This document shows positions 6,716 to 11,160 of a stretch of 11,160 nucleotides of DNA, in pieces (position 1 is the stretch's first letter; each line of letters opens with the position of its first letter). Source of the DNA: an uncultured Oscillospiraceae bacterium (GTDB lineage Bacteria > Bacillota > Clostridia > Oscillospirales > Ruminococcaceae). The position numbers and the translations under genes were made by a program. The notes below the pieces were generated by a model, which ran no database searches, had not been told where the DNA came from, and saw only the letters and a list, made by a program, of their open reading frames with translations. The DNA is taken from contig CAJULF010000076.1 in assembly GCA_910587135.1 (NCBI GenBank), positions 1-11,160 on the forward strand. The letters run 5' to 3'.

Positions 6716-6755
6716 CGCTTCTCCGCTCCGCAGAACGGAGAAGCGGCTTTGTTGT
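6716..6755 (+). terminator. Hairpin after malG, possible terminator
   Basis: CGCTTCTCCG (6716-6725) pairs perfectly with CGGAGAAGCG (6736-6745) across a ten-base loop, followed by a modest T-rich GCTTTGTTGT. It marks the likely end of malFG transcription. The weak T-run means read-through into the TraX-like gene, whose start is 22 bases further on, is plausible. Confidence 0.6.
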
Positions 6756-6767
6756 ATCGGAGGGTTT

Positions 6768-7553
6768 ATGGCTATTTCACAGCGGCGGACGCTTACTATC
6801 CCGGTTTGCTCGGCAAATTTTATGAAGATGCTCGGAACAGCGATGCTGACCATGTACTTTTTCGCGCAGTCGGTCATTCAGAATGGGGTTCTCGATGCGC
6901 CTAACAGAACCGCGCAGGAGCTGAACGAGCTTGCGGCGGCAAACAGCGACGCCTTTATGTTCGCGGGGCTTGCCTCGGTGTTTATGCTGATAGGCTCGGC
7001 GGCGGTGCCGATATTCTCATACCTGCTTGTGGTAGGTGTGGAGAAGACTTCAAGCGTCAAAAGATATATCCTTATGGTGCTGGCGGCTGCCGTTCTTACC
7101 GAAATACCCTATGATTGGGCGGTGTTCGGCAATCCGTTTTACTTTGGCGATCAGTGCTTTCTGTGGACTATACTTATCTCGCTTATTATGATCGCCCTGA
7201 TGAAAACATTCAGCGGAAAAAGCGCAGCGGCAGTGATAATCAATATAATGCTGATATGCGGCGGGTGTATCTGGGCGATTTTTTTCAAATGCAAATTCGG
7301 TGCGGGATTCGTGCTGATGACCGCGGTGTTGTATCTGCTGCGTGAGAAAAAGGGCGTTAGTATACTTATCGGCGTTATCATCTCGCTTATCTATATTTCA
7401 GCGCCGCTTGGGTTTATCCCTGTCGCGCTTTACAGCGGTGAGCGTCGGAATCTCGATAAAAAGGCGTGCAAGTACGGGTACTATGTGTTTTGCCCGCTGA
7501 TCGCGCTTTGCTTTGCATTGGCGGCGAATTTTGGTGTTATGAGGCTTAACTGA
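6768..7553 (+). CDS. TraX-family multi-pass membrane protein
   Basis: A 261-residue protein with about seven to eight hydrophobic segments. It is recognised as TraX-like by the central block PIFSYLLVVGVEKTSSVKRY (81-100) followed by TEIPYDWAVFG (111-121), which matches the family pattern of a P-I-F core, a K-Y helix and an EIPFD-type motif. TraX of the F plasmid N-acetylates pilin; the role of chromosomal Firmicute relatives is not established, and no conjugation gene is nearby. Two regions I recall as carrying conserved Asp-His and His residues read MLTMYFFAQ (26-34) and CPLIA (242-246), so acyltransferase activity is doubtful. The ATG at 6768 follows GGAGGG (6759-6764). Codon use resembles malFG. 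It may be co-transcribed with them through a leaky terminator. Confidence 0.7.
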   Translation: MAISQRRTLTIPVCSANFMKMLGTAMLTMYFFAQSVIQNGVLDAPNRTAQELNELAAANSDAFMFAGLASVFMLIGSAAVPIFSYLLVVGVEKTSSVKRYILMVLAAAVLTEIPYDWAVFGNPFYFGDQCFLWTILISLIMIALMKTFSGKSAAAVIINIMLICGGCIWAIFFKCKFGAGFVLMTAVLYLLREKKGVSILIGVIISLIYISAPLGFIPVALYSGERRNLDKKACKYGYYVFCPLIALCFALAANFGVMRLN

Positions 7554-7575
7554 AACAGGGATTAAGGTGATAATT

Positions 7576-8112
7576 ATGGACAAGAAAATGGCTGTAAATG
7601 AAAAAGAATATGAAATACTTAAGCTGCTTGGAAAAGGAAAAGGCGGGTATTCTTATCTGGCAAGCGACGAAACACGAAAATATGTTCTGAAGCAAATGCA
7701 TCATGAACCTTGTGATTATTATCAATTTGGAAATAAGATCAAGGCAGAAATCAACGATTATAACCGGTTAAAGGAGATCGGAATAAAAATCCCCGATTTG
7801 ATCGATGTTGATATAGAAAACGAACGCATTCTGAAAGAGTTTATTGACGGCGAAACCGTTTATGAGCTGATTTTGCGGGATAATATGAGATCTGCCTATA
7901 TTGACCAGCTGCACAAAATGTGTGTTTTGCTGTATGCCGCCCATACGAATATAGATTATTTTCCGACAAACTTTGTAGTACAGAATGGAGAGATTTATTA
8001 TATTGATTTTGAATGTAACGAATACATGGACGAATGGAATTTTGAAAATTGGGGCATTAAATACCGGTCAAAAACTCCCGAGTTCCTGCAGTATGTGAAA
8101 GAACATTCATGA
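7576..8112 (+). CDS. Small protein-kinase-fold protein (Bud32/YrzF-like)
   Basis: A 178-residue minimal kinase-like protein. It has a glycine-rich loop GKGKGGYS (19-26), an ATP-anchoring lysine in VLK (Lys39), a hinge-like KEFIDGETV (87-95), a catalytic-loop pattern with Asp127 and Asn132 in NIDYFPTNF (125-133), and a metal-binding DFE (144-146). These key residues look intact, so activity is possible, but the substrate is unknown; relatives include YrzF-type and Bud32-type kinases. Start ATG at 7576 is preferred to GTG at 7567 because AAGGTG (7564-7569) then serves as ribosome site with six-base spacing. The gene follows the TraX-like stop by 22 bases on the same strand, yet it is much more AT-rich, suggesting separate origin. 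Confidence 0.72.
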   Translation: MDKKMAVNEKEYEILKLLGKGKGGYSYLASDETRKYVLKQMHHEPCDYYQFGNKIKAEINDYNRLKEIGIKIPDLIDVDIENERILKEFIDGETVYELILRDNMRSAYIDQLHKMCVLLYAAHTNIDYFPTNFVVQNGEIYYIDFECNEYMDEWNFENWGIKYRSKTPEFLQYVKEHS

Positions 8113-8117
8113 TTAAC

Positions 8118-8171
8118 AGGCTCTTCGGAGTATCGGTCGATGAACTTATGGTCTTGAACGCAAAGCCATAG
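8118..8171 (+). pseudogene. C-terminal remnant of an XRE-type regulator HTH domain
   Basis: In frame from 8118 the sequence reads RLFGVSVDELMVLNAKP then TAG. This matches the end of an XRE helix-turn-helix domain, such as IFGVSADELLGVSEAK in the complete regulator on the opposite strand. The rest of the domain is missing: the kinase stop lies only six bases upstream (8110-8112). An ATG at 8109 overlaps that stop, so a 20-codon frame could be translated, but a deletion remnant is far likelier. Bases 8115-8125 equal the right end of element B plus two bases. Confidence 0.6.
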
Positions 8172-8223
8172 GTTCAGAACACTGTGTGTCGGACACGGAA
8201 TGAGCCCGAGTCCCGCATAAACG

Positions 8224-8265
8224 AACTGTTCCCGCGCCCGAAAACGGACGCGGGAACAGTTTTTG
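8224..8265. terminator. Bidirectional-type terminator between convergent genes
   Basis: AACTGTTCCCGCG (8224-8236) pairs perfectly with CGCGGGAACAGTT (8249-8261) across a 12-base loop, with a T-run on the plus-strand side (TTTTTG). It lies two bases from the stop of the minus-strand XRE gene and downstream of the plus-strand kinase and remnant, so it can end transcription from both sides, better on the plus strand. Confidence 0.8.
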
Positions 8266-8266
8266 C

Positions 8267-9499
8267 TTATTCGTTTTCCTGCGGCTTATCCCTGTAAACT
8301 ATGAGCGCCTCAACGCGTTCAAGGTACTTTTTAAACCGGTCGTCCTCTCTTACGGGATTGAACCAAGCCCAGTTCTGCTCGTCGCGCATATTTTCGAGTA
8401 TGTTTGAGGGACAAAGGCAGTAGCAGAACACTTCGTTCCAGATGTATATGAACCTTTCCTGTCTGCCCTCCGAGAAATAATTGAAGCTGTGGTTGTTCCA
8501 GTTCTCCTCCGCGGTAAACGCGATATCCGCGAGAAACGGCGAGGAGCAGCGCAGCTCCACGGGCTCGGTTATCTCCATAGCCTTTTCCAGCAGCGAAACA
8601 ACGTCCTCCAGTATCACGAACGCCTTTTCGGGATCGCCCGAAGCGACTGTCCGCGCGGCTGCCTTCAGACCGATAAAGACACGCTCGTGCACCCAGAAAT
8701 CAAGTTCTCCGTTACCCGATATGGGGTGTTTCTCGTTGGGGGTCTGACCGCACAGCTTGTGTAAAAAATCAATATGCAGCTCGCTGAGCAGCATATTGAC
8801 GCCCACGTCGCGCGGTCTGCCCATATTATACCACTGCCCGTCCCAGCCGATAATGTGGTCGATATAACGCAGCAGCATTTCCTGCCTTATCGGCTCGAAT
8901 TTATCCCATTCGCCGCGGCGGCGGTACCGCTCGTTCAGCAGCGCGGCTTTGCTCTGGTCCTCCCCCGAAGCGTATCGGTCGAGAAACTTCCCGATGTGCT
9001 CGTCGTCCTCGATTATCGTCATAAGCTGAATGATTGTATTTCTGTCACACGCGTCGAGATCGCCGCGCTCCAGCGCCTGCTCCATCGTCAGCCTTATTTC
9101 TGGCAGCAGCTCGGGAAAACGGCGTGTCAGATTGATATTCACCGAATATCTCAGATGAAATATCGTGAACGCGTTCAGATGATCGCGGCGTATTTCCCTT
9201 ATTATCTCTATCATTCTTTTCGGGGACGCGTCCTCGCGGTCGGAAAGTCTTGCCAGCTCCCCTAACAGCTCCGCCGCCGCCTGCTCCTTTTTAGCCTCGG
9301 ACACCCCCAGCAGCTCGTCCGCGGATACACCGAATATTCCAGTAAGGGCAGGTATCAGCTCCATATCGGGGTAGGTGAGGTCGTTCTCCCAGCGGCTGAC
9401 CGATTGAAAGGATACCCCCAGCTTATCCGCGAGCTGCTCCTGTGTGAGGTTCATTTTCCTGCGGCAGCTTCTTATATTTTCGCCTATATTCAGTTTCAT
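8267..9499 (-). CDS. XRE-family regulator with long helical C-terminal domain
   Basis: A 410-residue predicted DNA-binding protein. Residues about 5-63 are a clear XRE helix-turn-helix (LTQEQLADKLGVSFQSVSRWE, in shorter form QEQLADKLGVSFQSVSRWE, then IFGVSADELLG). The remaining ~340 residues are mainly charged helical segments that may form a repeat or sensor domain; no enzymatic motif was recognised. Such large XRE proteins are common in Ruminococcus-like Clostridia and their signals are mostly unknown. The frame is open to 9565, but the ATG at 9497-9499 is chosen because GGAGG (plus-strand 9507-9511) lies seven bases upstream and the HTH begins immediately. It has its own promoter at 9556-9584. 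Codon use is GC-rich. Confidence 0.82.
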   Translation of the reverse strand: MKLNIGENIRSCRRKMNLTQEQLADKLGVSFQSVSRWENDLTYPDMELIPALTGIFGVSADELLGVSEAKKEQAAAELLGELARLSDREDASPKRMIEIIREIRRDHLNAFTIFHLRYSVNINLTRRFPELLPEIRLTMEQALERGDLDACDRNTIIQLMTIIEDDEHIGKFLDRYASGEDQSKAALLNERYRRRGEWDKFEPIRQEMLLRYIDHIIGWDGQWYNMGRPRDVGVNMLLSELHIDFLHKLCGQTPNEKHPISGNGELDFWVHERVFIGLKAAARTVASGDPEKAFVILEDVVSLLEKAMEITEPVELRCSSPFLADIAFTAEENWNNHSFNYFSEGRQERFIYIWNEVFCYCLCPSNILENMRDEQNWAWFNPVREDDRFKKYLERVEALIVYRDKPQENE

Positions 9500-9555
9500 G
9501 ATATATCCTCCGTTGTGCGCGGCTGACGCGAGAGCCATTCTCTGTCGACAATCAA

Positions 9556-9584
9556 AGTATAACATAATTTTTCCGACATTTCAA
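9556..9584 (-). promoter_or_regulatory. Promoter of the 410-residue XRE regulator
   Basis: On the minus strand TTGAAA (plus 9579-9584) and TATACT (plus 9556-9561) are 17 bases apart, with a TGT extension directly before the -10 box, typical of extended -10 promoters. A 17-base palindrome lies about 22 bases upstream of the -35 box. Confidence 0.7.
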
Positions 9585-9605
9585 TAACTCATTGTTTGAG
9601 AAAAA

Positions 9606-9622
9606 TTCACTTGAGAAGTGAA
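9606..9622. promoter_or_regulatory. Palindrome upstream of the XRE promoter
   Basis: TTCACTTGAGAAGTGAA has perfect seven-base arms around GAG. It lies between the XRE promoter and the terminator of the upstream peptidase gene. It could be an operator for the XRE protein or a short hairpin adding to termination. Confidence 0.4.
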
Positions 9623-9650
9623 AATCCCGCGCCTGAAATTTGGGCGCGGG
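9621..9650 (-). terminator. Terminator of the DUF3737-peptidase unit
   Basis: CCCGCGCC (9626-9633) pairs with GGCGCGGG (9643-9650) across a nine-base loop. On the minus strand it follows the peptidase stop by five bases and is followed by ATTTTC, a short T-run. Confidence 0.65.
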
Positions 9651-9655
9651 GTATA

Positions 9656-10015
9656 TTATTCTTCGTAAATCGCCAGAAATGAGGTTATTTTTCCGAGGGT
9701 ATACTCTCCCTCTATAATTCCGAATTCGGGGTCGTAGTATTTCCCGTCATACAGCAGCGACCAGTGGTTATAGCCGCCGTCAGCGTGTACCGTCAGAATG
9801 GAATACTTATAAGGCGCGGGGTTTTTCTTGGATATGCGTGTGTTCCTTTCGGCGTAACGTATCCCGTAAGTATCAAGGATATCCATAAGCTGACCGATAC
9901 TTGTCGGACCGCTTGTTTTCATATCCTTTATAACTTCGTTAATGTCCTTTCCGGATATCATGGCGATACACGCTTGTCCGCAGGTCTCAAAGGTAGGTTG
10001 CATAATCAGATTCAT
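9656..10015 (-). CDS. Small C39-like/papain-like cysteine peptidase
   Basis: A 119-residue single-domain protein resembling C39-like peptidases. QPTFETCGQACIAM (6-19) gives an oxyanion-type Gln6 and nucleophile Cys12; GYNHWSLL (81-88) gives His84; and YYDPEFG (93-99) gives Asp95, in the expected order and spacing. It lacks signal peptide or transmembrane segments, so it acts in the cytoplasm unless exported with a partner. The target is unknown; bacteriocin-leader processing is the best known C39 role but no ABC exporter is here. A TTG start at 10033 is possible, but the ATG at 10013-10015 is preferred because AAGGGA lies nine bases upstream. The first 29 bases overlap the end of the DUF3737 gene in another frame, which suggests translational coupling. 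Confidence 0.75.
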   Translation of the reverse strand: MNLIMQPTFETCGQACIAMISGKDINEVIKDMKTSGPTSIGQLMDILDTYGIRYAERNTRISKKNPAPYKYSILTVHADGGYNHWSLLYDGKYYDPEFGIIEGEYTLGKITSFLAIYEE

Positions 10016-10853
10016 TTGATTTGTTCCCTTCAATAATTACACCATGTGAATTTTCGTCATCACGGATTATTTCACCGATTTCGGGCGCATAGATACTGCC
10101 CGAAATAGGATTTTTAACGCTTATTATCGGAGTTGTTATTCTCGCCTCGACCTCTGATTTCTCAAAACACAAATCGGTGTTTATCATTTCGCAGTCGGCC
10201 AGCTTCAAGCCCATGCAGTAGCAAAGCGGCTGCGTCCCGATTATTTTGCATCGCTCGAATGTCACATTTTCACAGTACCACCCGAGGTACTCTCCCTTTA
10301 CAACGCTGTTCCTGACTGTGACATTTTTCGCGTGCCAGAAAGCGTCCTTTGTATCAAAGATGCAGTTGTCAAAAACCGCGTTTTGTATGTATTGGAAAGA
10401 ATATTTTCCGCTCATTTCAACGTCGGTGAATTTCATGTTTTCGGAGCGCATCATGAAATATTCGCTTTGAACGGTGCAGCCGTTCATTTCAATATCCGTT
10501 ACCGACCAGCCGAATTCGGGAGAGTTTATATCGCAGCCGCTTATCTTTACGCCGCGGCACTCCCTGAGCGCCTTTATCCCGTGCAATCGCGAGTCGGATA
10601 TCTCGATATTGCTTGAATACCACAGCGCGGCTCGGCACAGGTCGGTCATTTCCGTACGGGTTATTTTCAGATTTTCGTCGTGCCAAAACGGATAGCGCAG
10701 ATTGCAGAACAGATTTTCCGCGGTGATATCGCGGCATTCCTTTAGAGCGCTTTCGCCGTCTGCCGCCCCGTCAAATGCACAGTTTTTCAGTGTGAGTCCG
10801 TGGCTTCCGTACAGGGCGCGCTCTTCATCAAAACGTTGGTTTTCTATCAGCAT
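9987..10853 (-). CDS. DUF3737-family right-handed beta-helix protein
   Basis: A 288-residue protein recognised as DUF3737 from its opening (LKNCAFDGAADGESALKEC, about 22-40) and length. Roughly residues 15-245 are successive short turns of about 20 residues (patterns such as NVTVRNSVVKGEYLGWYCENV), the look of a pectate-lyase-like beta-helix with stacked Cys, Asn and aromatic positions. There is no signal peptide. Function is unknown for the family; no polysaccharide-lyase catalytic set was recognised. The ATG at 10851-10853 has AGAGG six bases upstream. The gene has its own near-consensus promoter, and its last codons overlap the peptidase start, making a two-gene unit. Confidence 0.8.
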   Translation of the reverse strand: MLIENQRFDEERALYGSHGLTLKNCAFDGAADGESALKECRDITAENLFCNLRYPFWHDENLKITRTEMTDLCRAALWYSSNIEISDSRLHGIKALRECRGVKISGCDINSPEFGWSVTDIEMNGCTVQSEYFMMRSENMKFTDVEMSGKYSFQYIQNAVFDNCIFDTKDAFWHAKNVTVRNSVVKGEYLGWYCENVTFERCKIIGTQPLCYCMGLKLADCEMINTDLCFEKSEVEARITTPIISVKNPISGSIYAPEIGEIIRDDENSHGVIIEGNKSNESDYATYL

Positions 10854-10897
10854 TTCGCACCTCTTTTGTTCGCATTGGTTTTTTATTGTATGATAAT

Positions 10898-10926
10898 ATT
10901 GTACACATTAAACGCGTAATTGTCAA
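10898..10926 (-). promoter_or_regulatory. Promoter of the DUF3737-peptidase unit
   Basis: On the minus strand a perfect TTGACA (plus 10921-10926) and TACAAT (plus 10898-10903) are 17 bases apart, about 45 bases before the DUF3737 start. This is the closest to consensus of the promoters seen in the window. Confidence 0.8.
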
Positions 10927-11135
10927 GTGTATGCAGTAAATTTATTGCGCTCTGTTTTTAATATAAATGGCATCTTTAAAATCATAATGCTGATCAAAGA
11001 AAATAATAATTTATGCTATCAAGCTGTGTTGCTCTGAGCGGTTTGACTTCTGATTTTAAGGCGGCTCCGGGCTGAGATTCTGTTAAGATATGTTGACCAA
11101 AAGCTGAATTATTAAAAAGAATTTCCCGCACCGCT
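10927..11135. other. Non-coding stretch near the window end
   Basis: With the promoter region, about 300 bases upstream of the DUF3737 gene carry no open frame with a ribosome site on either strand. Nothing beyond the promoter and the terminal hairpin was recognised. Confidence 0.5.
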
Positions 11136-11160
11136 GCAAACAACGCTTTGCGTTGTTTGC
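11136..11160. repeat. Strong hairpin at the window end
   Basis: GCAAACAACGC (11136-11146) and GCGTTGTTTGC (11150-11160) are perfect complements around TTT. The structure is cut by the window edge, so a T-run or larger element cannot be judged. It resembles in style the GCGTTTGCG-type hairpin within the cluster at 1703-1881. Confidence 0.55.

Noticed and set aside
8774..9265. Plus-strand 163-codon frame opposite the large XRE gene
   Set aside because: It is antisense to a well-supported gene in GC-rich codon context, with no ribosome site or recognised domain.
10133..10737. Several open frames on both strands within the DUF3737 gene
   Set aside because: They are shadow frames of a beta-helix gene whose repeats and family signature are clear.

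Overview
The window reads as chromosomal DNA of a low-to-moderate GC Gram-positive anaerobe, most likely a Ruminococcus-like member of the Clostridia (inference). The basis is strong AGGAGG-type ribosome sites, a Gram-positive lipoprotein signal on the solute-binding protein, a mal-type sugar importer with no ATPase gene of its own, several XRE regulators, and families common in that group (DUF3737, C39-like peptidase, TraX-like). No rRNA, tRNA, CRISPR array, transposase or phage gene was seen.

Layout. (1) Bases 1-1573: the right end of a short inverted-repeat element, then a RibD_C/DHFR-family reductase and a regulator joining an XRE helix-turn-helix to a GyrI/Cass2-type ligand domain. Both genes are AT-rich, and the regulator has a clear promoter and a 14-base palindrome in its leader. 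(2) Bases 1574-2564: almost 1 kb without a convincing gene. It holds two copies of a hairpin 234 bases apart, a dense cluster of nested palindromes between them, and the promoter/operator region of the mal operon. (3) Bases 2565-6690: malE, malF, malG. MalE is a lipoprotein binding protein; MalF and MalG are the two membrane subunits. The 479 bases between malE and malF contain two different MITE-like inverted-repeat elements, end to end, followed by an intrinsic-terminator-like hairpin close to the malF start. (4) Bases 6716-8171: a hairpin, a TraX-family membrane protein, a small AT-rich kinase-fold protein, and a 17-codon remnant of an XRE regulator. (5) Bases 8224-10926, minus strand: a 410-residue XRE regulator with its own promoter, and a DUF3737 beta-helix gene overlapping a small C39-like cysteine peptidase gene. 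(6) The last ~230 bases are non-coding and end in a strong hairpin cut by the window edge.

How it fits together. The mal genes form a maltose/maltodextrin-type importer, probably under LacI-family control through operator-like palindromes just downstream of the malE promoter; the ATPase is expected elsewhere. The element pair and hairpin between malE and malF would be expected to lower malF/malG expression relative to malE, as the unrelated REP sequences do at the same place in E. coli. The DUF3737-peptidase overlap suggests translational coupling. Most notable are the tandem inverted-repeat elements inside the operon, the palindrome cluster, the TraX-like protein lacking residues I recall as conserved, and the XRE remnant whose breakpoint carries an 11-base match to an element end.
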